Source: Blattamonas nauphoetae (Eukaryota > Preaxostyla > Oxymonadida). From it: a DNA stretch of 64,000 nt. Positions 34,558-45,700 of the stretch are shown here, piece after piece. Positions within the stretch are counted from its first letter, which is position 1; each line of letters opens with the position of its first letter. The notes under the pieces were generated by a model. The model ran no database searches. It had not been told where the DNA came from and saw nothing but the letters and a program-made list of their open reading frames with translations. The position numbers and the translations under genes were made by a program. The stretch covers positions 1-64,000 of the forward strand of contig JARBJD010000103.1 in NCBI GenBank assembly GCA_033064195.1, in the 5' to 3' direction.

Positions 34558-35303
34558 TTATCCCAAATCATGCCCAGTACCTTCATTTGTCACATGTGAT
34601 TGTGTCTCTCCCCAATACGTGATCTTGATAGGAACATTCCTGTCCCAGTCATCGATAGCGAAGACGAGAGGGATGGGAATGTTGATGAAGTGGTGTGACT
34701 GTTGGACTCGGTTGACGAAGAAGTGGAGCGTCTTCTTCTCCAAATCAGCCTCTGCCGACCACTCCTGCCCAGATTCAGGTTTCGTGTTCTGAGCAATGGA
34801 TCTACCAGCAGAGATGAGACATCCATCGGAGTTGTACATCATTGCTGCTTTTGGTGAACTATGCGCATGTGTGATAAAGTATTGTGGAAACTCGGCAGCG
34901 TCAAGCACACCAAACACTGAACAAAGGAAGGAAGATGATGAAAAGAATTTGACAAACCGACTTTTTGCGCTTTCGTATTGATAGACAGTCGATGAATGCC
35001 TTTCGAGACAGGTTTCGTGAAACACCCAACCCATCTTCCTGAAGTTCATTTTGTGACAGTCAATCCACTCACTCTAAAGTGCTGTGGACTGAACGCGACG
35101 ATGATGTTGGACGAGATAATAAACTCTTCTATTCTGGTCACTTCAGTCTTCGTTTGTTGGATGGTCCGTTTCTGTTCTGCAATCACTCTATCATTCTCTT
35201 CCTGTTTCTGTGTCTTGCTCGCTAACTCACTTCGCAGATGCTCGTTTTCTTGTTGAATCTGTTTCTTTTCCTCCATCAACTCTGCTTTCTCAACTTCCAG
35301 CAT
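34558..35303 (-). pseudogene. Coiled-coil plus SPRY-like gene with an in-frame stop
   Basis: Read on the minus strand. Residues 1-50 are a coiled coil (MLEVEKAELMEEKKQIQQE), followed by EHFRVSG-like QHFRVSGLTVTK. TGA at 35,046-35,048 then interrupts, and the same frame continues TSGRWVGCFTKPVSKGIHRLSINTKAQK. Further on comes VFGVLDAAEFPQYF...SSPKAAMMYNSDG...GQEWSAEADLEKKTLHFFVNRVQQSHHFINIPIPLVFAIDDWD...ITYWGE, the typical strand pattern of the B30.2/SPRY-like domain found in expanded oxymonad families. A possible intron (GTCGGT...TTCAG, about 34,920-34,964) does not keep phase cleanly, so a second lesion is likely. Confidence 0.65.
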
Positions 35304-35503
35304 GGACGACTTCTCAGTGAATACATTCTTCGTTCAGTTCTCTTTTCATCATTGTGAAATGATGAGCGATATCCTGACGTGTTTTGTTCCAAATTATTCC
35401 AAACATGAACAGACAAAACTCCGAAAAAGGTGTGTGGTGTGGGCTAATAGCTCAAGATGTTGGAGTAGTGAGAAGTATTCCGGTTCTGACGGACAACAAA
35501 CCT

Positions 35504-35959
35504 TCATTCGAGCTCGTCCGTATTCAAAGTCAGCTCGACCCTGAATTGCCCTGCTTGAACTTGGATGTCCTGGTTGGTGTCTTTCTCGATCCCCACCACA
35601 CGCAGTTCGAACGCATCGTCCCACCCTTGTTCTCTCAAAAGCGCTTCTCGCCTCTTCTGTCGGTCTGGTCTATCTTCATTCCATTCTGAAGTTCTGTTTC
35701 GCATTGTCCTGAAGACACGATCAAAATGCTCTTCGGTCTCCATTTCGACCATCGTTCGGATTTCCCATTTCACAAGTGCTGAAACAATGTCAGCGTCGTG
35801 TTCTTTGGATCGAAGCTCCATGTTTTTGATGTGTTCATGGATCCAACAGAGACGCTTCTCGTGTTGAACATTGTATTCTTCATCCAGAATGAGTTTGTCA
35901 GAAGTGTTGATAGTCCCCTCATCAGGCCGTACATGTTCATCAGGCCGGACAACAACCAT
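35504..35959 (-). pseudogene. C-terminal fragment of a second armadillo-like family
   Basis: Family blocks SDKLILDEEYNVQHEKRLCWIHEHIKNMELRS, DADIVSALVKWEIRTMVEMETEEHF, MRNRTSEWNEDRPDRQKRREALLREQGWDDAFELRVVGIEKDTN, then the usual end. This is the tail of the family whose N-terminal part lies at 37,320-38,133 on the same strand in the right order, so the two may be halves of one gene split by about 1.3 kb of foreign sequence, or separate truncated copies. No start of its own. The upstream VRPDEHVRPDEG string is a short repeat outside the family. Confidence 0.6.
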
Positions 35960-37089
35960 TTCTTGCTGAGTTGTATTTTCTTCATTTCATTACTCGAGTT
36001 ATTGCTCTTGTGTGCCTTTTTTGTTGATTTTCCAGGATCAATGGGTGCAAGTTCAAATCAAATACTTCATACACAAATATGGACGATCTCAAAGTTGCTT
36101 GGATGTATCACCATTGAGTTTCAAGACATTTTTCCCCACTAATTCGACTGATAGTTGTTTGTATGTCTGAAATTTAGCTCTCCATTCATCTTCTCATTTG
36201 TTGACAATTTTACCTTGAATATGCCCCTTATCATCATTTTTTTCTCATCATTTATGCTTTTTTGATCGAATCTTGATTTCTAGACGATCCATCAATATGC
36301 AACAGATTATTTCCACCCATCTTCTCGCGACCCAACTTTCACACCTCATCCTGTCACTGATCAAACCCCTCCCCGACATTGTTCGAAGTTAATTGACCAC
36401 ACGCCGACGCAACCATCTTCCCCTCACTCGTGGGTGCACAGCTTGGACGTCCAAAACGTCGAGTTGCATGTGCTACGGGTTCGATGGCTATGCGGAAGGA
36501 CTCAGCTCAAAGGCAGTTGAAGAGAAGATACTGTTGATTCTGACGATGCTGACCAAGGTGGAACGATATTGAAATTCGAAATCGATCAGAACTTCGAAGG
36601 GTGGAACACCGGACACGCGACAAACACGCATTCCCTTGCGACTCGACCCGATCACCCTCAAATCGAACTTCAGCTGGCATTCGGCATCTGACTACGGACA
36701 ACACGTTCTCTCTCTGCGGGGGAATGGACAGCGTGACGAATGCTGGCCACTTGATCAAGATATCCGTCGATCCCCATCCCAACATGCACTCTCCTCTCCG
36801 ACTCATCGACCGTGTTCCCACGCCTGCGTCAACTTTCGCGATATTTTTGCATGAGGACGATTCTGGGTGTTGGGCCGAATGAACGACGACAAGCTGCTCT
36901 TGAACGACATCCATTCCTCTCTACCGACTAGAACTTCATCTTTACCACACTCCTCTTCGTGTCCAGCAACATTCTTCCCTCAAAACACAGACGATGTCAA
37001 ACCTTGGACAGAAGTCGTAAAGGGTCGTTTTCAGTTTTTTTACCAATTTTACGCCTTCTTTCGGTTAATATCTTTCCCAGAGTTTCATT
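35960..37089. other. Unexplained spacer between two family fragments
   Basis: About 1.1 kb without a supported gene. Plus-strand frames near 36,560-36,880 (NFEGWNTGHATNTHSLATRP and DNTFSLCGGMDSVTNAGH, in different frames) look like degraded coding sequence but match nothing I know. No inverted terminal repeats were seen at its ends. Confidence 0.35.
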
Positions 37090-38133
37090 TCAAGATTGTT
37101 TAGTTGGTTTCAATCTCAGAAATATCGCAAATAAGAATGGTTGATTTGAGAAAAAATGAATGGATTGATCGATCTGAACATGTTCATGGCAATAGAAAAT
37201 TGTGTATTCAATAACTGCATCGTCACACATGTGATACGACGGTGCTTCTCTAGCCTTGGTCCTACTTGATGAACAAGTCCGGCTTGGTCGGGCAACTATG
37301 AAGATGAAGATGATGAACGGTTTGGCTGGCTCGAACACAGAAACACGAACGAGAGGATATTGCTCGAAGCGTGCTTCATCATCGTCTCCAATCGGATCAC
37401 ACATGGAATCGATGAAGTCGGTGAGTTCAGAAAGGGTATTGGACTCCGAAAGAGGAAGAGAAACAAAATCGACTGTTTCAGACATCCTCCCAACAAGATT
37501 TGCTGTCATGAACTTAATCTTCATCCATTCAAACTCTTGAACGACGTTCGTGATGGTCGTAAAAGTGGTCTCTCTGTTGTCTTTGTGAGGGTACTTGAGA
37601 GAGTTGAGGATGAGGTCAGGGAAGGATGGATCGTCGAGGAGGATTGACTGGAAGGAAGACTTGTTGGGATCTGGGAAATTGAGTATCAAACTGAGAAAGA
37701 AATCCCATCCATCGCTCACAAAGTCTTCACACTCATCCCGAAGTTCTTCCAGAGAATCAATTCTTTCGGTGTTAACATCAGAGATCAATGGAGTGGTTGG
37801 AGTCGAGTCGGAAGGAAGAGAAGGGATGGGAGTGTCGATGGTTGAAATGGTTTTGAGAATTGTGGTGAGACCCTCTTTCACAAAGAGAAGCAAATCTCGG
37901 ATGATCTCAGAATCAACCTGATATGACGAGAAATGAGAAAAAGGGTCAAAACACACTTCGATAGGAGGGTCTGGATTCAAAAGAAGTGTTGGGATGGAGA
38001 ACGAAGTACAACAGAAGTCAATTGAAAGAGAGACGATGAATCGATCATCATTCGTGAGCTTGGCGTATTTCTTGAGGTGGGAAGGATCAGTTGGGAGGAT
38101 TGTTTGAATTTCTGAGAAAACTGTTTGTCCCAA
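37090..38133 (-). pseudogene. N-terminal fragment of armadillo-like family, truncated
   Basis: Open for 347 codons on the minus strand but without an ATG at its start. Family blocks: FSEIQTILPTDPSHLKKYAKLTNDDRFIVSLSIDFC, FSSYQVDSEIIRDLLLFVKEGLTTILKTISTID, DPSFPDLILNSLKYPHKDNRETTFTTITNVV, FMTANLVGRMSETVDFVSLPLSES, FEQYPLVRVSVFEPAKPFIIFIF. The family then continues into NSDKLI..., but here the frame runs into unrelated sequence near 37,320 and stops at 37,090. See the matching tail at 35,504-35,959. Confidence 0.6.
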
Positions 38134-38976
38134 TAATTTTGAAAGAATCCATCCGTTTCACTGGTCTTTCTATCAAATTCTGTCTATTCTTGTTCCAGGA
38201 ACAGATTAAAGTCCTCAATCTCCACGGATATCTTCTCTCAAAACTTCGTTTCTACACATCCTCTTTTCAAGCACTGACTCTCCAACCTTCATTGTGACCT
38301 CACTGCTCCACCTTTGATAAACTGCGTTCCACTCAGATCGATATACATCAAGTCACATGTGTGAAGATCGGGTGTGCTCTTTTCACTTTCTTTGAAACTC
38401 GTAGCACCTGAAAGCGGATTCTCTTTTTCCATGACGGTTACTCTTGGAGATTAAGATAATGATGTCCCAATGTCTCTTCACCAGTGTCAAACAGACATAT
38501 AAAACCTGTTTGTTCTCAATTATCTCTCATAATTTCAGATAGACAAGGGAAAGGAGTGTTCAGGACACGATCGATGATGATCTTGCCAGATGGGTGCAAA
38601 CATGTGTCCAATTCAAGAAAAAATACTTGTACTCCTGGGTTCATGCAGAAATCTAATTTCAACTGATAATTCAAGTGCAATAGAGCATTTTCGAGACTAT
38701 TGAGTATTTTGCCTCTATTTCTTCACAATACATCTTATCCGTACTCTCCATTGTAGAACCTTCTTTTTTCACATTGTTTCACCTCATGATCTTCTCTCAT
38801 CTGTTTTTGAAACAATAAATGTGTTAAATTGGCGTTTCAAAAAAGTGTCGTTTCTCGTCACGATCGAAGCTCAATTTCGAAACAAACCCCTTTTCCATCA
38901 TATTTGAGTGATTTTAAGAATTTGGAGAAAAATAAAAAAAGTGAAACCATCCATAGTGTTTTGGCTCTTTTCAAAA
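38134..38976. other. Intergenic stretch, nothing recognised
   Basis: About 840 AT-rich bases between two decayed family fragments. No conserved frame, RNA gene or repeat was seen. Confidence 0.4.
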
Positions 38977-39936
38977 TTATTGGGACGTTTGGAGTTTCTT
39001 TGTCAGAGCAGCCAGGAATGAGAGACCAGAATATTGTTGGTGTGGGGAAGATGATGGAAAGATGGGTGAGGAGAGAAGAGTGAGAGATGGTGGATCTCGT
39101 TTGACGACCCAGTAAAGAGCCCAGAGAGAACTATTGGCGATTCTGTGATGAGGGCAGAGAGAAAGGCGAGCAATAGTTGTCAGAACAGCAGGTGGAGGTG
39201 ATGAATTCCCGATGAGCTTGAATGTGGAAAGAATTATGTCCTCATCTTGGAGAAAAAGTGAATCAACAATTTTGGGTTCGGAGAAGAGTGATTCCATGCA
39301 AGAACAACACTGACAACAAAATCAGAAGTAGAAAGAAATCAACACACTGATTCCAATGCAGGGCAGTTCGACCAATCTCCAAACTGAGTCAAGATGAAAG
39401 GAGGGATTTCAGAAGAAATCGATTTTCGAACGAACAATGGTGATTTCGAATCTAAAAGAAAGCAAGAAAGTCATCCATCATGACAAAGAAGAAAACCACA
39501 GACAAAGTATGTCCAATAATTTCATCAGTTCAGCCTGAAAAGCGAGAATGAACGGAAGCGAAAAAGAGAGACCAGAATTCCAGATGAGTGGACTCCACAA
39601 CACAATGGGGACAGAAATCGACACCAACCGTCGAAAGAGTCATCCGGCCCACTTTCTGAAACATCCACAACAGCCATCAAGAAATCGATGAAGAAAACGA
39701 AATGACGAACGAGAGGCTACTTTCTGCAACTCTTGGAGTGTGTCAACGAGAATGGATTCATCATGACGCTTTAATCTTCTTAGAAGTGAGGAGATGTTTG
39801 TCTGAGCGAGATACAGTGAGAAAAGACATTTCTTTGAACAGACTGTTTTCCCTCCTCTTTCACCATTTTCAGGTTCATGCAGGTGTTCACGATTCAATGT
39901 CGACTGTTGTGACCCCATCAAATCTTCACCAGACAC
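38977..39936 (-). pseudogene. 5' fragment of armadillo-like family gene, truncated
   Basis: Minus-strand pieces in order: LLRRLKRHDESILVDTLQELQKVASRSSFRFLHRFLDGCC (about 39,800-39,650), SPLFVRKSISSEIPPFILTQFGDWSNCPALES (about 39,450-39,350), then MESLFSEPKIVDSLFLQDEDIILSTFKLIGN...TTIARLSLCPHHRIANSSLWALYWVVKRDPPSLTLLSSP...HQQYSGLSFLAALTKKL (39,297-38,980). These match the first 250 or so residues of a >1,000-residue helical-repeat family I recall from Blattamonas; the rest is missing. Introns between the pieces are possible, but at least one inter-piece stop remains unexplained. Confidence 0.55.
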
Positions 39937-40050
39937 ACATGACGTGAGAGTGAGATGTCAACAGAAAAGTGTGGGTTAGAGTCGATGGATCACTTCTATC
40001 TGGGTTTGTCGAGACGAATTCACAATCGGACCCGAGTCTATGCTGACCCA

Positions 40051-40270
40051 GGTGAACATGGATCGGGAGGTGAGTGAGAAGGAGGACAGGGAGGCTGACA
40101 AAGGACCGAAGATGCCGCCGCCAGGACAGATGATCAAGAAAATGACGATGCAGCCTGATGGAACGTACTATTATCCGCATGCACATCACTCATCTTGATT
40201 CTTAGTGTTCTTGTTAATTCTAGATCCAATCATTTTTTTCTTGAATCATCGTGACTCTTAATGTGATGGA
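40051..40270 (+). repeat. 220-bp duplicated block, copy 2 (supplies the kinase start region)
   Basis: Ungapped copy of 31,471-31,690 with eight differences. It holds a dead copy of the last 49 codons of the gene at 28,882-31,618 and that gene's downstream flank, and ends five bases into the kinase coding sequence (ATG at 40,266). Confidence 0.9.
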
Positions 40271-42541
40271 TATCGATCTCCCTGTGTTCCCATTCACGCA
40301 AGAGACTCTTCCACGAGGGTTTTCTTGGGTTCCAAAGACATACTGTGGAAGTTACAACAAACAAACGAAAGAAACGTCGATTCTGGCGAATGATGGAATC
40401 TATACAGTTTGTCGCTCCTTTTTCTCATCGAATGGCTTCTGCCTCAGATTATTCGCCGAATTGGTATTTTTCTCGCTTTTCTGTCTATCTTTCGTCCCGT
40501 TGAAAGGATCTGGTTCTTTTGGTGAGTGTGTTCTACTGTCATCGTGAATGCCTTTGTAGAGTATTCCTTGTGAACGACGGAGAGAAGGAAGTTGCATTGA
40601 AGCTTCTTTTTTCGAAATCGCTCTCACCTGACGCGATAGCTCGAGAATTCCGAATCCCGAAGCTTCTGTCCAGGTGTGAAAACGATGAATTCTTTCTCAA
40701 CCGACATTTTTTACTCATCTTCGGAACTTTTTCATCAATTTTTGCTTATTTTCTGTTTCGTTTTCAGGTTGACGGAGAACGTGGTGAAACCAGATCGTCT
40801 CATCGCTACGGGAGACTGCATTGGCATCATCATGGAATATTGCGAGATGGTATTGTTTTGATTGTGATTGTTGATGTTTTCCATTTTGTTTGACTTGTGT
40901 TCTCTTCAGAGCCTGTCCGAAGCAGCGAAAGATCCTGCGAATCAAACGGAAGCCTTTATTCGGAAGGTCGGTCGGCAGATGTGTATGGATCTCATCTTTC
41001 TTCATTCTTCCCCCTCTCCTCGTTTGGGACCGTCCTTTAGTCCGCACTCTCGACGTTCTTCAGCCGCATGGTTTTCTCCATCGGGACATCAAGTCCGACA
41101 ACATTCTGCTCCAGAAGCGTCCGAATGGCTCGTTTGTGCTGAAATTCTCGGATTTCGGGACGTCGAAAGTGGGTTCTCTGGTTTCGGAGCATTCGTTTGC
41201 TGGGACACCTCTTTCGATGTCTCCGGAGCAGCTGACGCCGGGGAAGGAGATCACATCGAAGAGCGACGTGTTCTCGACGGGAATCACACTCTACTTGGTG
41301 CTCAAGCGGTGTGTATGTCTCCTCGACTCATCGTCGCCCTTCATCTCTCCGCCAGGCACTACCCCTTCTCGCGGCAGGACTCCGACGATCCGGCCGTCTT
41401 CCACGTTCCCGCGTCGATGGAGGAGTTGACTGAGTCTGCCTTCCTCTCCCTTCTTGCTTCTCAGGCTGATGCGAGACGTGTCGCCCGATCTGTCGGGTCT
41501 GTCGGCGGACTGTGCGAGCTTCTTCGGTGCTGTGTTCCAGCTGCTCCCGGAGAAGAGGCCGAGTGCAGCGGACATTCTGAAAATGAAGTTCTTTGCGGAG
41601 GAGAGTGGAGGAGGAGAGATGGAAGGAAAGGGGAAGGACGAGGATTGTGTGTTGTTTCTTCTCTTCCCTTCATTCCCTCTCTCCTCGTTGTCTCGTCCAT
41701 CTCTCTCGCAGTCGTTCCGCTCTCCCCCTCGCTCTCCCCGCTCACCCCGTCTGTCTCTCTCCTCGCCCAAATGGACGCTCTTCTGTCGCACACGCAGATT
41801 CTTCTTTTGGAGCTGGCGAACCCGTCAGCGCTTGTGTGTGCGGTGTGTGTTGTGGTTCTCTTCGAGAAGACAGCAGCAGACCGACGGGAGCGGGAGAGAC
41901 GAGCGGAGGAGAAGGGAGGAGACGGAGAGACAGACGCAGGTGCTGGTCGGGAGTGGGAGGAGGACGAAGGATGGGCGGGTGGGGGAGGGAGGGTGGGATG
42001 GAGACGCGGAGGGAGGAGGCGTTGAGGATTTGTGTGGATGTGCTGCACACGCTGGGCGGGACGAGGGAAGCAGATGGAGTGAGAGAAGACTCGCTGGAGT
42101 GGGTGTGGGAGAGGATGGAAGACATGAACTACACAGTGTGCGGAAGATCTACTTCGTTCCCTCTTCCTCTCTTCTTCCATCCTCTTGTCATTCTCTCTTT
42201 AACTCCCCTTCCATCATCTTCTCATCCTCGTCTTCTCGCTTCTTCCTTCGCAGCTCCCCACTCTCTTCTCTGTCGTCTCCGCAGCTGTGCTCAAGTTCCT
42301 CGAATCGACCCACAACTTCGCGCGGAACCAGCAAGACTTGGTTGAGCAGTACACACACCTCGTCGAGCTCACGACTGCGCTCCTCACGCTCTCCCGCCTG
42401 CTCCAGCCGCCCTCCCCGTCCGAGGCAGGCCATCAGACAGAGACACCCACACTCGTCGGAGTGACACCAACAGCTGCGCGGGTGTTCTTGGAGCAGTTGT
42501 ATTCTTCTTTTGTCACTTCTTTATTCACATTTTCGGAGTGA
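40266..42541 (+). CDS. Protein kinase with C-terminal helical region, many short exons
   Basis: Exons by phase: 40,266-40,406, a 16-nt micro-exon 40,448-40,463, 40,507-40,525, 40,560-40,673, 40,768-40,859, 40,910-40,970, 41,041-41,308, 41,356-41,424, 41,465 onward. Splicing builds IIRRIGSGSFGEVFLV (glycine loop), EVALKLLF (ATP lysine), REFRIPKLL (helix C Glu), IIMEYCEM (hinge), HRDIKSDN (catalytic loop), DFGTSK, and MSPEQL in place of APE. Subdomain XI is PEKRPSAADILKMKFF. All catalytic residues are present, so it is probably active. The C-terminal part has helical blocks (LLAQMDALLSHTQILLLELANPS, EALRICVDVLHTLGG, LKFLESTHNFARNQQDLVEQYTHLVELTTALL). The join between the first two (about 41,930-42,020) needs an unseen intron or is a frame break. 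TGA stop. Confidence 0.75.
40448..40463 (+). other. 16-nt micro-exon of the kinase gene
   Basis: ATTATTCGCCGAATTG, flanked by CTCAG and GTATTT. Including it turns an otherwise missing beta-1 strand into IIRRIG, which joins to SGSFGEVFLV in the next 19-nt exon (40,507-40,525) and completes the kinase glycine loop. Confidence 0.6.
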
Positions 42542-42725
42542 AATCGATTCATCATTTGTGTCCCATCTGCTTGCTTCCCTCGATCGAATCAGATTAGTGA
42601 TAAATGATTGAGAAACATTCGGAACAATTCAATTTTTGACAAGGGTCTAATGCGAATCACACCTGAGATGAGGATATTTTGATTGAAACAATCAATGGTT
42701 CAGATCTTCTCATCTCCAACATTCC

Positions 42726-45700
42726 ATGCTCGTTTTATTCATCAGTATCAACTTTATTTCTCAGTGCATTCCCTCTATCCCACTTCCTTCCCCATGTACA
42801 TCTCGCAAATGGACGAATGAAGTCAACCATATCACGCTAGATTCAATCTCGTATTTGGCAACCAATGAACCACTTACAGGACCAATAAAGATGTCAGGGA
42901 CTGCACAAACCACACTTCTCTGTCGTTCAGAGAGTGATTTATTTGTTCTTTCCGTTGTCAACTCGACATTTTCTTTAACATCAACTTGTCTTGTTCCAAC
43001 TCATCAAGCGATGCACGCCTCAGATTCATCTGTTCACCTCACTGGGACAACAATTCAAGTGAATTCCACACACACATTGTTTATTTCGTGGAATTCGAAC
43101 CTTATCATGGAAAGGATGATTATCAGAAGAGCAGCGCCAATATCCATCTTCCCTCTTGTTGTCGAGAACAGACAACCAACCGGATCGGTGAGCTTGATCT
43201 CAACCACCTTCGAAGATGGACACCATTCAGATATCTCCCCAATCATCGCAAACCGTCAGACAGACTCAATCTTGATTCAGTCGTCCTCCTTCCGCAACAT
43301 CACCTCAGATTCCTCAATCCCACCATCCACCCCACTCCCACCAGCCGGGAAAACCAAATTGTTGAACACAAAGACGGATCATGTTGAAGGAGTGTTCTAC
43401 GGAACATTGACAAACGACATCAACCTCGGCGGCGAATTCTTCTTCTCCAACAACACCTTCCTCAACACCACCCACTCCAACGAAGATTACACATGCCCAG
43501 ATGGAACATGCACATCCAAATATGCCTCAGCCTCAACATACATCACCATCAAAAACAGCATCTTCTCCGGCTGCACCAGCACCACCGACGATGGCGGAGC
43601 GATTTGGGTGGGCTCTTCAGAACCAGGAACCCTTTTTGTTGTTGACTGCCAATTTCAGTCGTGCTCCAGCGGGGGAAACGGTGGGGCGATTCATACAATC
43701 AACAGGCAGATGTGCATCCGCCGCAACACTTTCTCAAATTGCCATGCCGGATCATTTGGTGGTGTCCTCAGCGCAGTACCAAATTCTCACGAAGTGGAGT
43801 TTTCTGAGAATACTTGCACGTCTTGCCATTCAAACATTGCCGACACGAATTACCACGTGAACGAAGCAACAGGTCACCAAATACTGCACAACAACACCTT
43901 TTCTGTCTCATCAGGTGGTCATCGGAGTGATTGTTTACTTGTTGTGTCCGGAACTGCACAAGCTTCCAACAACATCTTCAACAACTTCCAAAGAACAGTC
44001 TCTGATCCAATATTTGCTAATCTTGTCCTGCACGCACTCTCCATCACATCTGTCCTCGTTTTTGGCAACAAATTCGAATGGGGTTCTGCGTTCTCTCCTC
44101 CGTGGAGCCACTCCAACAGTCCAGAAATCGCAATCGGTCTAAGATGGTCAGTCTCTGTGGCCTTCCCTCTCATCGACTCCACTGGCTTCTTCCTCCCTGC
44201 CTCGAAAAAGGAGAGTGTCACAACAACACGAGACGACACCTCAAATTTGATCATCACCGGACAAGTCGATGACGTTATGGGGACGAAACCGAACTTCACA
44301 GCGCCTGCTTCCCCATCCAATCCTTACTTCTCGCTTTTTGCGAAGCGAACAGTGATTCTCCGACGAATTGGAATGGATTTGAAGGTCGCTCCGATTGCCT
44401 TTGCGAGCATCTCGAACGGGGGGACTGTTTTGTTGAGTGAGGTCGATTTCTTTGTCTCAACGTCGACACTGACCAAGCATTTCATCACCGTCACCTCGTC
44501 CACACTCACCATCGACACAGTCAAGCTCTCCTCACTCAATTTGGGATCGACGAGTGTTGTGAGAATGGAGGGAGCATCGACGTTGATCGTGACGAACAGT
44601 AACTTCGCATCAATTTCGCAGTCATCGGCAGGAGGAGCGTTCCTGAGCACGAACGGCGCCAGCACCCAAATCATCACAATCACTGGATCCACATTCGACA
44701 AAGTGACATCGAAAGGAGATGGCGGAGTGATTCTGGCTCAGCTGGGAACAGGATCGAAACTGACCGTGTCGAGCACGACCTTCTCATCGTGCTCGTCGAC
44801 TGGGAAGGGAGGAGCGCTGTCGATCGTCCTCTCGTCGACAGGTTCGTTCGCTCTCCAAAGCGGCACTTTATTCTCGTCGTGCACAGCGACGAATGGGAAT
44901 GCAGTGTTTGTGCAAGCATCGTCACTGTCCTCTGCCGTCACCCGAACGAGCATGGGATTTTTGGGATCGTCGTCGATCACTCCGACAGCGACTCTGCTGA
45001 ATCTGTATCGCGGATGGAACACAGCCAACACGACCGACTCTGTTCCACTCATTCTCTTCTTCGCGACGATGGGATCAACTGGACATGCAAATTCGAGTGG
45101 GAAGGATGGGATGATGTGTGGCTTCTCTGTGTATCCGTGCCAGACACTCGCTCCTGTTCAGACGACGCTTGTGTCGTATGGCTCGAAGACTGGCGGAACA
45201 CTCAACCCGATCACAATCCTGCTCCAAACAGCACTTCCACAATCGATCCCCTTTTCGTGTGGAGGTCACACAGCGACAATCTCTGGAAACACAATCACAC
45301 TCTCAAACACTGGCCAGTTCACGACATCCTCATCTTCGTCATCGCTCACACTCTCCGCGCTGACCATCCTCTTCGCGTCTTCGCAGACACAACCAGCGAT
45401 TTCTGTCTCGACAGGATCGATTGTGGTGTCTGGTTGCACAGTTGGGAATGGATCTGGAAACATTCCTGTCTCGTTTGGAACTGTCTCGGGAGGGTCGTTG
45501 GAGATGCGTGGGATGAACACGATGAAACTGGTGTCGCCTTCCTCTCCTCTGTTCCGTGTGACATCTGGGACTCTTCAGATTGGATCAGGAACAACACTGA
45601 CACACTCAGTGACGAAGCGGACATCCTCGCTGTTCGATGTGAGTGGGGGATCGACAACGATCACGTCGCTCTCAGTTCCCTCCCTCGCACTCAACTCTGC

